Source: a virus
IMG/VR virus record: IMGVR_UViG_3300026320_000011
Location: 1 to 47,955 of that record
Length of the DNA stretch: 47,955 nt
Reading direction: 5' to 3' (one strand)
The notes beneath the pieces are model-generated. The model saw only the letters and a program-made list of their open reading frames with translations, had not been told where the DNA came from and did no database searches. This document shows positions 30,399-38,721 of this stretch, piece after piece; the stretch's first letter is position 1, and the number at the start of each line of letters is the position of its first letter. The position numbers were made by a program, and so were the translations under genes.

Positions 30399-32062
30399 TG
30401 GGCGATACCATCAACATCCCTTGGCAGATCGCCAATACCCAAAGAGACCCGCTGCAAACTGCGCAGGACAGCGCCCTGAAGGGCCTGGACATCGGCCAAC
30501 GGCGCGCAGGCATCAACGCCTTGCGCGGAATCAACTTCGATGATCCATCCACTGTCAACCGTGCCCTGAACGCCAGTGCGCAGGCAGGTCTCCTCGATCA
30601 AGCCAACGCCGTCACCACGGTCGGCCTGGCGCGCCGCCAAGCCCAGACCACAAGAAGCGCGCTCGACCTCGCCGACGAAGGCATCCAGGCCGAAGCTGAC
30701 AAGACGCCAGCGCATCTGAAGCTAATGCAGGACGGGGCCAATGCGGTCCATACGCTGCTCGGGATCACCGATCCAGCCGAACGCAAGGCCCAGGCCGACA
30801 AATACGCCCAGGAGTTCCAGCAACGCCACGTTCCGCCACAAAACATCGCCGAGATCATCGGAGACCTGTCAGATGATGGCCTCAAGGCCCACGGAGCCTT
30901 CCTGACAGCCGCCGCGCAAGGCCAGGAACTCCCAGACCATCCGACAGGTTATGGAGCCTCACGGACGATTCTGGATGATCCTATCTATGCGCAGGCTCGT
31001 GATCAACTTACAGGACCGTTTGCTCATCCCATCGTCCAAGCCGCCTTGGCCCGAGGGGGCCTTGACGTTGGTCCCGGTCTTGAGCGTGCGGCGTCCATTA
31101 CGTCTCCCATGCGGGCCGCCACCGTCGCGGCTCAAGTGCCGCCGCCTATCGCCGGAACCACCAGCGATATTGTCGGAGGCCGCACGGCAGGCGTCGTGCC
31201 CATTGCAGGCGCTCCAGCGGCTATGCAGAGCGCAGCAGGCGCAACGGCGGCGGGTGAGGCTGCCGGACATGCGCCATCATCGGTCGGCACATTCAATCTT
31301 CCAGGTGGCGGTTCTATCCAAGGAACATGGCAGCCAGGACCAGATGGCAACTATTCATTCCATCCCGTAACGAGCGCTCAAGGCGCACCGGCCGGTGTGG
31401 GACAGGCTCCGTCACCGCAGCAAGCAGCCGTCTATCAGGCTTCTGGCAACCAACTCGCCAATGACAAGATTCTTGCCTCAACGGCCGCGACGCAGATGGT
31501 TCCTCTCCGCAAGGTCTACGATCTGTTGCGGACAACCAACATTGGCCCCGGTACGGAAGAGACCAACCAACTCCGTTCCTTCATAGTCTCTCAACTTCCC
31601 GCGCTCGCCAGCATCATCCCCGGCGGCATCGACGCCCGCCGCGTGCAATCCGCTAACTATGACGAACTGCGCAAATACATGGTGCAGATTGCGGGTGCGC
31701 AAGCGGCTCAATATGGACAGGGAACCAACGAAAAACTGGCCATCGCCGCATCAGGAAATCCGAATATCCACATGACCGGCCTCGCCGCGCGGGATGTGGT
31801 CAGAATGAACATCGCTCTCCTACGCGCCCAGCAAGCCAAGGTGCTCGGCTACAATGGACCGCCCGAGGGCTATGCGGACTATGCGACGCACTACGCGAAG
31901 AACGTCGATCCTCGCGCCTTCATGCTTGATCTTCTGACTAAGCAGGAACGGTCCAAGGTCATGTCCACCATCACGACATCAGCCGATCGCAAGGCATTCC
32001 TGGCCGGGAAGGAAGCTGCTGAATCATCGGGCATCTTCCGAGAGTCGGACATTCCCCAATGA
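30398..32062 (+). CDS. P22 gp20-like DNA ejection protein
   Basis: 554 residues, helical in the N-terminal half (ALKGLDIGQRRAGINALRGINFDDPSTVNRALNASAQAG...RSALDLADEGIQAEADKTPAHLKLMQDGANAV), then a Pro/Gly/Ser-rich linker (VGTFNLPGGGSIQGTWQPGPDGNYSFHPV) and a helical C-terminal domain. Size and place match the middle ejection protein of P22-like phages. No enzymatic motif seen. The 3' end overlaps the gp16-like gene by 4 bp. Confidence 0.7.
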   Translation: MGDTINIPWQIANTQRDPLQTAQDSALKGLDIGQRRAGINALRGINFDDPSTVNRALNASAQAGLLDQANAVTTVGLARRQAQTTRSALDLADEGIQAEADKTPAHLKLMQDGANAVHTLLGITDPAERKAQADKYAQEFQQRHVPPQNIAEIIGDLSDDGLKAHGAFLTAAAQGQELPDHPTGYGASRTILDDPIYAQARDQLTGPFAHPIVQAALARGGLDVGPGLERAASITSPMRAATVAAQVPPPIAGTTSDIVGGRTAGVVPIAGAPAAMQSAAGATAAGEAAGHAPSSVGTFNLPGGGSIQGTWQPGPDGNYSFHPVTSAQGAPAGVGQAPSPQQAAVYQASGNQLANDKILASTAATQMVPLRKVYDLLRTTNIGPGTEETNQLRSFIVSQLPALASIIPGGIDARRVQSANYDELRKYMVQIAGAQAAQYGQGTNEKLAIAASGNPNIHMTGLAARDVVRMNIALLRAQQAKVLGYNGPPEGYADYATHYAKNVDPRAFMLDLLTKQERSKVMSTITTSADRKAFLAGKEAAESSGIFRESDIPQ

Positions 32063-34623
32063 GCGGGATGACCGATGACGAGCTGTTCGGCCGTAAGCCG
32101 ATCGCCGAGGACGTAGCGCCCAAAGTCGCGCGTCCCACTATTGCACCCTTACCTCAGGAAGCCGATCCCAACTTGATTGCTCGGGCCATGGTGGCGGAAG
32201 GTGATCCGACCCCCGAAAGCTGGCGCAACGTTGGTGGTGCGGTTCTCAATCGCATGGCCAAGTCAGGAAAGACAGCCTCGCAAATTCTCTCCGAACCAGG
32301 GCAGTTCGAGACCTTCTCCAACGGCAGGATTCAAGGCGTCAATACGCAGTCGCCACAATATCAACAGGCGCTTTCCATCGCTCAGGGCATGAAAGCGGGC
32401 GATACGCCATACGATAGCTTTTTCCAGCCTAACATCGTGAAGCAAAGGGGCACGAAACCGCCATTCGATCCCTCGCAAGGAACGATGGTCGGCACACAGC
32501 TTTTCGGGAATGCGTATGGCGGAACCGATGCCAACTCAGACTGGACGCCCGCAGACCAAGCCAAATGGGACCAGTTGCAAGTCCCCGGCGCTACGACACC
32601 CGAGGGTCGGAAGACCGGGGCTGGCGGTCTTCTCGTTAAAGGCCAGAAAGCCACGGCTGCGCAGGATGCTTTTGTGGAAACCACACAGAAGAAAGGACGA
32701 AAGTTCGATCCCAACGCCATCGGCGGGACCGCTGATCTTCCCTACTTCCTCCAGAAAGGTGGCGTTATCCCCGCCACGCCCGGCGCGCATTACGTCGATC
32801 TGGACGGGATCGAACATGTTGTGCCCGGAGGGGCACTAGGTTTCGCAAAGAGTGCTGGCGAAGGTGCATTGCAGGGCATTGGCCCTGATGTGTTGCACAG
32901 CGCACTGAAACTCACCGGCGGGGCTCTGGCCACGGGTGGGGCTGGTCCATTCGCTGCCGCTCCAGCCACGCCGACTAGTGATCAGCAGATGCGCCAAGCG
33001 GCCATGGAAGGCGCTGGCCAGCAAGCGCACGACTACGCCACGGCCCACATGGGAGACGTTGCCGCGCAGGGCGGTCGCTTCCTTGGACAAGCCGTTCCCG
33101 CCACTGTTGCCGCTGGCGCTATTCCTGAAATCGAGTTGCCTGGTGCGGTCGGTGCGGGAGCGATGGGTGTGGCTTCTCGCGTCGCCGGCAGAACCGTCAC
33201 TAATGCCCTCAGGGGCGTTGCTGGTGTCACGCCCACGGTTGGGCCTACCAATGCGCCTGTCGTCAGACAATTGGCTGAGGGAGGCATCGCCGGGGCTGTT
33301 CTGCCGGGATTTGCCCGAAAGGCGGGAGAGACCGGCGCGGCGCTCGGAGGGACTCTTCACGGCATTGTCGAGCCTCTGACCGAAACAGGGCGGGGGAAAA
33401 TCGCTGACAGGATGATCCGAGCCCGAGCGGCCGGAAGCAACATCAGCAATCCGGACCTTACAGAATATATCCCTGGCTCCAGGCCCACGACCGCCGAGGC
33501 TTTGGGGAATACGGGCCTCGCCATAGCCCAGCGCTCGATGACCAATACGCCCGCCTTTACCGAGCTTGGCAGGGCGAATGCAGAGGCACGAGAGGCAATC
33601 GTTTCCGGCCTCAAGGGCGACACAGCGAGACGAGACGCCTTGGTTGCGGCACGGGATGCTGAAGCCGATCCTCTGCTTGAGCGAGCCTTCGCAAATCCGC
33701 AGCCCGTGGATTCATCGCCTGTCGTCGCGAAGATCGATGAAATCCTAGCCAGCAAGGCAGGACAGCGTGACGCGGTACGAGGGCCGTTAGAGGAAGTACG
33801 GGCCAAGCTGGATGGCCAGACCGATCCTGAACAACTCTACGGCATTCGCCAGCACATCGGAGACATCCTAGGCCCGCTTGCGAGAGGAACGGCTAAGGAT
33901 GCCCGCGCCGCTTCAGCCCAACTGCAATCGGTCATGCACACGCTCGACCCAGTGATCGAGCAGGGCGCGCCGGGCTTCAAGGACTATCTGGAACGCTTCT
34001 CCACGCTCTCTAACCCCATCAACGAGCACGATTATCTCCAGGGCTTGAACCTCACCACACCCACGGGCCAGGTCACTGCCAATCAAGTCGGCTCTGCAAT
34101 CCGCACCATCAACAAGCAGCGCAACATGGGCGGCGTGAACAGCGCCAAGGCCATCAGCGATGAGACGTTAATGACGCTCCAGAATCTCCGCGACGACTTG
34201 GCGCGTCAGAGCCAAAATCAACTAGGACGGGGACAAGGTTCAGATTCGACACAGAAGCTTCTTGAGAACGCGATGACGGGTACGACAGCTATGCACCCGC
34301 TGCTAGGGGCTGGCGTAGCGGCGGCTGGCCTGACGCATAATCCGGTGTTCGGGGCCATCGCGGGACTTGGGCTCGTTCATAGGGCAGCAGCGGAAGTTGG
34401 CCGTGGCGGCATCATGCGAGCCTACGAAAGCCGCCTGCTCAATCCCGATCTAGGGCTTGCGGCTCTCCAGTCGCAACAGCGGGGGCTTCCTAACGCTCTC
34501 CAAGGCATCGGGAATCTCGCGCGCCCAACCGGCGTCCCACTCTCTGCGCTCGGCGTCGATTGGCTCATGAACCGTCAGCCGGGTATCCAGTCCACGTCGC
34601 TTGTAGGGACCAATTCCCAATAG
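32059..34623 (+). CDS. P22 gp16-like ejection protein with SleB-type hydrolase domain
   Basis: 854 residues. Residues ~38-160 match the cell-wall hydrolase SleB fold: NLIARAMVAEGDPTPESWRNVGGAVLNRMAKSGKTASQILSEPGQFETFSNGRIQ...PYDSFFQPNIVK, in which the AEG Glu is the catalytic residue of this lytic-transglycosylase-like family. The rest is a long helical, Ala/Gly-rich body (LGFAKSAGEGALQGIG; VGAGAMGVASRVAGRTV with possible membrane-active segments). It probably opens peptidoglycan during DNA delivery. The combination of a large ejection protein with SleB is uncommon relative to P22 itself. Confidence 0.75.
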   Translation: MSGMTDDELFGRKPIAEDVAPKVARPTIAPLPQEADPNLIARAMVAEGDPTPESWRNVGGAVLNRMAKSGKTASQILSEPGQFETFSNGRIQGVNTQSPQYQQALSIAQGMKAGDTPYDSFFQPNIVKQRGTKPPFDPSQGTMVGTQLFGNAYGGTDANSDWTPADQAKWDQLQVPGATTPEGRKTGAGGLLVKGQKATAAQDAFVETTQKKGRKFDPNAIGGTADLPYFLQKGGVIPATPGAHYVDLDGIEHVVPGGALGFAKSAGEGALQGIGPDVLHSALKLTGGALATGGAGPFAAAPATPTSDQQMRQAAMEGAGQQAHDYATAHMGDVAAQGGRFLGQAVPATVAAGAIPEIELPGAVGAGAMGVASRVAGRTVTNALRGVAGVTPTVGPTNAPVVRQLAEGGIAGAVLPGFARKAGETGAALGGTLHGIVEPLTETGRGKIADRMIRARAAGSNISNPDLTEYIPGSRPTTAEALGNTGLAIAQRSMTNTPAFTELGRANAEAREAIVSGLKGDTARRDALVAARDAEADPLLERAFANPQPVDSSPVVAKIDEILASKAGQRDAVRGPLEEVRAKLDGQTDPEQLYGIRQHIGDILGPLARGTAKDARAASAQLQSVMHTLDPVIEQGAPGFKDYLERFSTLSNPINEHDYLQGLNLTTPTGQVTANQVGSAIRTINKQRNMGGVNSAKAISDETLMTLQNLRDDLARQSQNQLGRGQGSDSTQKLLENAMTGTTAMHPLLGAGVAAAGLTHNPVFGAIAGLGLVHRAAAEVGRGGIMRAYESRLLNPDLGLAALQSQQRGLPNALQGIGNLARPTGVPLSALGVDWLMNRQPGIQSTSLVGTNSQ

Positions 34624-34714
34624 GCCCATGAAGAAATGAACCACCATCAACAGCGCGACAATCGAGAGCAAATGTTGCATCCTTCAAACCTAGTCCTCCG
34701 ATAGGAAAAAGCAA

Positions 34715-34726
34715 TTGGCCAGTGGC
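34715..34726 (+). repeat. Fossil of tail-fibre gene start
   Basis: Twelve bases (TTG GCC AGT GGC) matching the first four codons of the fibre gene at 35327 (Met-Ala-Ser-Gly) with only third-base differences. They end exactly at the antisense stop of the HNH gene at 34727. AGGAAAAA, a ribosome-site-like sequence, lies before them. Confidence 0.55.
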
Positions 34727-35314
34727 CTACAAAAGCAGACCGAGAGACTGAGCATGATCAATGGGATCATGGGCGCTCTTAGCGCAGTTGCATGGCTTGC
34801 AAAGCATCTGGGCATTCATCGGATCATGTGCGCCGCCACGACTAAGGGGCACGATGTGATCCAATTCTGGACGCTCCATCTTGCGCCGACACAACGCGCA
34901 ACGGCCTTTTTGACGAGCCATGAGATCACGCACATCAGCGGCGGTTATGCCTCGCCCGGGAGCGGCATGTTGGCGCGCTCGACGTGCTCGCTTATAGGCC
35001 GCTCGCCGATCCCGATTTTTCTCCTCCCATCGCTTTCCAGATTCCTTACGACGCTCTGGATTGTCGCGATTCCAAGCCAGCGATGCGGCTCGCAATTTTT
35101 CTCTGCGCCTGTCCGCAGATCGCTTATCACCAACTCGTTTGCGTTCTGGATTAGCGGCTCGCCATGCAACGCGTGAAGCTCTCACACGCTCTGGATTTTC
35201 GGCTTTCCAGCGCGCCATCGATGCCGCACATTGATCTTTGTGCTCGGCATAGTATCGAGCATTATATTCTTTCTTCCGGCGCTTCTTTTCATCTTGGTCA
35301 ATGTCTGATGACAA
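34727..35314 (-). CDS. HNH endonuclease inserted antisense at the fibre gene start
   Basis: 195 residues. The N-terminal ~120 residues are a basic helical repeat region with ENPERxR units (KAENPERVRASRVAWRAANPERKRVGDKR; RDNPERRKESGKRW), a pattern of phage homing HNH proteins. The nuclease is RCALCRRKMERPELDHIVPLSRGGAHDPMNAQMLCKPCNCAKSAHDP (C-x2-C, DH, N, H). It is encoded opposite to the late genes, between the gp16-like gene and a tail-fibre gene whose start it apparently disrupted; the first four codons of that gene lie just beyond its stop. Confidence 0.85.
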   Translation of the reverse strand: MSSDIDQDEKKRRKKEYNARYYAEHKDQCAASMARWKAENPERVRASRVAWRAANPERKRVGDKRSADRRREKLRAASLAWNRDNPERRKESGKRWEEKNRDRRAAYKRARRARQHAAPGRGITAADVRDLMARQKGRCALCRRKMERPELDHIVPLSRGGAHDPMNAQMLCKPCNCAKSAHDPIDHAQSLGLLL

Positions 35315-35326
35315 AAGGGTTCGACC

Positions 35327-36202
35327 TTGGCTAGTGGAAGGCTCATTTCACCAATAACAGAACCGATATTGGACACAAGCGGCGTGCCGATCTCAGGCGC
35401 GACACTGACCGTCTATCGAGCCGGAACGCTGACGCTTGCATCCCTGTTCGCTGATGCCGCGCTTGGAACCGGCATCGCCAACCCGCAGACTTCGGATAGT
35501 GCAGGGCGGTTCTATTCGCAAAGTACGGTGGTCTGGGCTTCGGATGCATATGCCTATGATCTGTTAGTGGACTTCGGTTCGTACACCGAGACCTACGAAG
35601 ATATCTATGTCCTCGGCGCAGCTACGAACATCACGGGCCTAGCGCCTCTAAATAGTCCCGCTTTTACTGGCGTTCCGACTGCTCCCACACCGGCAACGAA
35701 CGACAACAGCCAAAAGCTCGCGACGACCGGCTATGTTCAGGCTCAGGGCTATGCGGTTCTTGCTTCGCCAGCCTTCACGGGCACGCCTACGGCTCCCACG
35801 GCAGCAGCTAACACCAACACCACACAGCTTGCCACAACCGCTTTCGTGCGGACACAGATCAGCACGGCCAGCGCAGCGAATACATCCATCTCAGCCAACT
35901 TGACGCTGACCAGCGCAGCCAATGGCACATTCGCGCATGGGCTGGGAGCCAATCCGACGAATGTTGAGGTCTTCCTGATCTGCACATCATCCCTTGCGCC
36001 GTATACGACTGGTGATTTGATCAAAATGGATGGCAATCAAGGCGCGTCGGCGTTCTACGGCGTGGCGGCATGGATCGTCGCGGACTCAACCTCAGTGAAG
36101 TATCAGGTCGGGGCTAACGGTGTAGTGCTACCTAATTCATCCGGCGTTGGCATGTTCGTTACTTCGGCAAACTTCGCAATCAAAATCCGCGCGTGGCTCT
36201 AA
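35327..36202 (+). CDS. Tail fibre/receptor-binding protein
   Basis: 291 residues from a TTG at 35327 (AAAGGG upstream). The N-terminal domain includes SPITEPILDTSGVPISGATLTVYRAGTLTLASLFADAALGTGIANPQTSDSAGRFYSQ. This is followed by two tandem phage-fibre repeats (LNSPAFTGVPTAPTPATNDNSQKLATTGYVQAQ; LASPAFTGTPTAPTAAANTNTTQLATTAFVRTQ), the classical T4/lambdoid side-fibre repeat ending in a coiled-coil-forming motif. The C-terminal ~110 residues are a distinct beta domain (FAHGLGANPTNVEVFLICTSSLAPYTTG). The start is a reconstituted copy beside an HNH gene. Confidence 0.8.
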   Translation: MASGRLISPITEPILDTSGVPISGATLTVYRAGTLTLASLFADAALGTGIANPQTSDSAGRFYSQSTVVWASDAYAYDLLVDFGSYTETYEDIYVLGAATNITGLAPLNSPAFTGVPTAPTPATNDNSQKLATTGYVQAQGYAVLASPAFTGTPTAPTAAANTNTTQLATTAFVRTQISTASAANTSISANLTLTSAANGTFAHGLGANPTNVEVFLICTSSLAPYTTGDLIKMDGNQGASAFYGVAAWIVADSTSVKYQVGANGVVLPNSSGVGMFVTSANFAIKIRAWL

Positions 36203-36211
36203 GGAACCATC

Positions 36212-36466
36212 ATGGCCTACAATGCAACTCAGATCACAACGAATGCCAAAGCGGTCACCAAAAGTGACAGTACAGAAGTGGCCTTCATGGGATTTTACTG
36301 TGGCACTACGGGCGACATCGCTGTCAAGACTCAAGCTGACGGCTCGGGCGGAACCGCCGTAGTCTTCACCGCCGTCCCCGCCGGTTCGATCATCCCGCTT
36401 GCGGTTTGTCGGATCATGTCCACCGGGACCACGGCGAGCAATATCGTCGGATTTGGTCCAACGTGA
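36212..36466 (+). CDS. Small fibre-associated protein
   Basis: 84 residues, beta-rich: MAYNATQITTNAKAVTKSDS, VAFMGFYCGTTGDIAVKTQADGSGGTAVVFTAVPAGSIIPLAVCRIMSTGTT. Small proteins of this type follow fibre genes in many phages. Not otherwise recognised. Its stop overlaps the next gene's GTG start (GTGA). Confidence 0.55.
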   Translation: MAYNATQITTNAKAVTKSDSTEVAFMGFYCGTTGDIAVKTQADGSGGTAVVFTAVPAGSIIPLAVCRIMSTGTTASNIVGFGPT

Positions 36467-37068
36467 GTCTGGCGCTCACTCTTTCCTTGGCGAATGCCAA
36501 CACGGGAAGCGGAGGAGGATCATCCTTTTCCGTCAGCTTCACGCCTGACCCGCCGCCTACAGGCGAGCTGACGCTAGTCTATGCGGGCATTACCTCGCAC
36601 TTCCATCGTGGTAAGCCGCCTCGCACGTTCTCTCTTGCATCTGGAACGCTGCCAACTGGCCTCACCCTGGATAGCTCGGATGGCTCGATTAGCGGAACGC
36701 CTACGCAATCAGGAACCTTCCCAAGTCTCATCATCCGCTGCACCGACGCCAATGGCCACACAGCCGACACGGCGCCGTTCTCCATCATCGTCGCGGTCGC
36801 GGTGACAATCAGCGGAACGCCTGTCACCACAGCCACGCACAATGTCGCCTATACGGGCTTCACGGTCACTGCCGCGAATGGCATCACGCCTTACGTCTAC
36901 AGCATCCAAACAGGAGCGCTTCCGACCGGGATCACGCTCAATGCTTCCACGGGTCTGGTGTCCGGCACGCCGACGCTTATCGAGACACAGACGGGAATTG
37001 TCATCCGGGTGACTGACGCGCTGGCTGTGACGGCCGATCTTGCAAGCTTCCAGATCGCTGTCTCATGA
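36463..37068 (+). CDS. Ig-like (He_PIG) domain virion protein
   Basis: 201 residues from a GTG at 36463. Two He_PIG repeats: FSLASGTLPTGLTLDSSDGSISGTPTQSGTFPSLIIRCTDANGH and YSIQTGALPTGITLNASTGLVSGTPTLIETQTGIVIRVTDALAV. These LPTGLTL...G.ISGTP domains are used in adhesins and phage appendages to bind surfaces. It adjoins the tail-fibre gene, so it is probably part of the same appendage. Confidence 0.85.
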   Translation: MSLALTLSLANANTGSGGGSSFSVSFTPDPPPTGELTLVYAGITSHFHRGKPPRTFSLASGTLPTGLTLDSSDGSISGTPTQSGTFPSLIIRCTDANGHTADTAPFSIIVAVAVTISGTPVTTATHNVAYTGFTVTAANGITPYVYSIQTGALPTGITLNASTGLVSGTPTLIETQTGIVIRVTDALAVTADLASFQIAVS

Positions 37069-37448
37069 CCCTAGCCGAGATTATCGCCGAGGGTGCGGCT
37101 GGTTTCTCCATTGTCGCCGCTCTGGGCAACACGCTCTACACGCGCGGGAAGCTGGACGCTCATGGGGAGTCCGCAACCAAGCGCCTGGACAGCTTTGAGA
37201 CCACGATCAATCGTCTCGACGGGCTGAGCGACACCCTGCGCGATAAAACGGGCGTGACCGCTGAGGGCCTACGCCGCCACGAAGACGAATGCCTGCGCAG
37301 GCAGGATGCCATTGAAAAGCGGTTCGACCGCCTGGACCGTGTTGGCGAGAACATCGCCGCCCAGGTGGCCAGGATGACGCCGCCGGATACGTTCGTGGAA
37401 ATCATCCCGCCGCGTGGGCGCAGGATAAATACGGAAGGGGGAACATGA
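37065..37448 (+). CDS. Membrane-anchored coiled-coil protein of the lysis region
   Basis: 127 residues. A hydrophobic N-terminal segment (LAEIIAEGAAGFSIVAALGNTLYTRG) is followed by a long coiled coil (KRLDSFETTINRLDGLSDTLRDKTGVTAEGLRRHEDECLRRQDAIEKRFDRLDRVGENIAAQVARM). It precedes the holin-like gene. It may take part in lysis timing or envelope connection; homologues are uncharacterised. Confidence 0.6.
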   Translation: MTLAEIIAEGAAGFSIVAALGNTLYTRGKLDAHGESATKRLDSFETTINRLDGLSDTLRDKTGVTAEGLRRHEDECLRRQDAIEKRFDRLDRVGENIAAQVARMTPPDTFVEIIPPRGRRINTEGGT

Positions 37449-37672
37449 GCGACACAACCACGCCGGTCCTGGTCAAACAACCAGGCGCGGAGCCGACTCG
37501 CAAAACCACGGCGGCCATCATCGGCGGCGGCACGTCCACCGCTATCAGCGTCATCCTCGGCTGGGTGCTTCGGACCTACACGAATGTCGAGGTTCCGGCT
37601 GAGGTTCAGGTGGCCATCGCCTCGCTGATCACGGTCGGGTTTGCCTACTTCGTCAAAGAGCGGGCGACATGA
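37445..37672 (+). CDS. Holin
   Basis: 75 residues with two hydrophobic segments, TAAIIGGGTSTAISVILGWVL and PAEVQVAIASLITVGFAYFV, a short loop and a charged end (KERAT). The size and place directly before the endolysin fit a two-span holin, which permeabilises the inner membrane. The stop overlaps the endolysin start (ATGA). Confidence 0.75.
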   Translation: MSDTTTPVLVKQPGAEPTRKTTAAIIGGGTSTAISVILGWVLRTYTNVEVPAEVQVAIASLITVGFAYFVKERAT

Positions 37673-38130
37673 CATTCGTTCTAGGCTCCCGCTCGCTGAC
37701 CAATCTGCAAGGTGTTCATCCGACGCTGATTGAGATCGTCAAGGACGCCATCTTGATCAGCCCGGTTGACTTCGGCGTTCCCGCCAAGGCCGTCCGCACG
37801 CTCGCCGAGCAACGGAACCTGTTGGCCCAGGGCGTGACCAAGACGCTGCACTCGAAGCACCTGGTTCACGATGACGGCTATGGCTGGGCTGTGGATTTGA
37901 TCCCCTTCATCGGCGGCAAGTTCGTATGGGAACCGCTGGAGCCGTTCCATCAGATCGCGCAGGCGATGCGAACCGCCGCTGGAGCGACAGAAACCACCTG
38001 GGGCGCAATCTGGGATCGGACGTTGCAAGAATTGCCGGCGGACCTTCATGCGGCCGTCGCAGCCTACAATCAGCGCCATCCGGGGCCTGATTTCAACGAC
38101 TATCCCCATCACCAGCTCGGGCGCAACTGA
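37669..38130 (+). CDS. Endolysin, M15-family peptidase
   Basis: 153 residues. Residues ~17-115 match the VanY/T5-type L-alanyl-D-glutamate peptidase: LAEQRNLLAQGVTKTLHSKHLVHDDGYGWAVDLIPF holds the S-K-H and D zinc-ligand positions (SKHLVHDDGYGWAVD), and AIWDRTLQELP and FNDYPHHQL carry the last His region. It cleaves peptidoglycan cross-bridges or stem peptides during lysis. It follows the holin gene with an ATGA overlap. Confidence 0.85.
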   Translation: MTFVLGSRSLTNLQGVHPTLIEIVKDAILISPVDFGVPAKAVRTLAEQRNLLAQGVTKTLHSKHLVHDDGYGWAVDLIPFIGGKFVWEPLEPFHQIAQAMRTAAGATETTWGAIWDRTLQELPADLHAAVAAYNQRHPGPDFNDYPHHQLGRN

Positions 38131-38246
38131 TGAACTTCCGCCCCGATAAGCCCCGAAAGCGCGACTGGATTCCGGTTATCATCTGGGCCGCGCTTATCAC
38201 CGTCATTCTGATCGCGGCCTATTTCGCGACCGTCGTAAGCCACTGA
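38130..38246 (+). CDS. Single-span lysis-region membrane protein
   Basis: 38 residues (MNFRPDKPRKRDWIPVIIW plus AALITVILIAAYFATVVSH). A basic N-terminus is followed by one transmembrane helix (residues 13-34). Start overlaps the endolysin stop as TGATG. It may be an accessory holin or antiholin. Confidence 0.6.
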   Translation: MNFRPDKPRKRDWIPVIIWAALITVILIAAYFATVVSH

Positions 38247-38257
38247 AAGGCAACCAA

Positions 38258-38512
38258 ATGTCCGACGTTTCCCTATTCCTACATGGCAAATTATCCCCTG
38301 CGGAGTTTGTCACCAAGGCTTCGGCCGACATCGCTAAGGCTACCGTCTGGTTCTCGGCTCTGCCCTTCGCCAAGACGCTTGAGGGCTGGCTGATCGACCG
38401 GCTCTATGACCGGATCAATGCGGTGCTGGGTCCGCTGGTGGCGGCGACCATCTGCCATGAGATCAAGGTCATTCTGGGGATCGCCGACCCTGTTGAGCCG
38501 CCCACGGCATGA
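38258..38512 (+). CDS. Hypothetical lysis-region protein
   Basis: 84 residues: SLFLHGKLSPAEFVTKASADIAKATVWFSALPFAKTLEGWLIDRLYDRINAVLG, mixed helical, then PVEPPTA. A weak amphipathic character but no clear membrane span. Not recognised. The stop overlaps the next gene (ATGA). Confidence 0.55.
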   Translation: MSDVSLFLHGKLSPAEFVTKASADIAKATVWFSALPFAKTLEGWLIDRLYDRINAVLGPLVAATICHEIKVILGIADPVEPPTA

Positions 38513-38721
38513 GCGGCCTCTTCGCCTTCGTCAAGGGCATCTTCATCGCGCTTGGCTGGATGCATGATGAGCGTCTGAAGCAGGAAGGCATCGAACTTCA
38601 AAAGGGCGAGGAAGCCAAGACCGCCGCTCGGGTCGAAACCGCCATCGCCAAGGCCGAAGCGGAAGGCCCGAAGACCGATGCCGAACTGCAAGACCGCCTG
38701 GATAGTAAGGAGCCGATCTGA
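38509..38721 (+). CDS. Inner-membrane spanin-like protein
   Basis: 70 residues. Residues 3-18 (GLFAFVKGIFIALGWM) are hydrophobic and the rest is a charged helix (EERLKQEGIELQKGEEAKTAARVETAIAKAEAEGP). Together with the lipoprotein immediately downstream, this has the anchor-plus-helix form of an i-spanin, though it is short and overlap with the lipoprotein is only by TGATG. Confidence 0.5.
   Translation: MSGLFAFVKGIFIALGWMHDERLKQEGIELQKGEEAKTAARVETAIAKAEAEGPKTDAELQDRLDSKEPI

Noticed and set aside
34450-34680. Minus-strand ORF of 76 residues with a hydrophobic start (MQHLLSIVALLMVVHFF)
   Set aside because: Most of it is antisense to the gp16-like gene, with only the first ~19 codons in free DNA. 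The ribosome site is poorly spaced and no homologue pattern was recognised.
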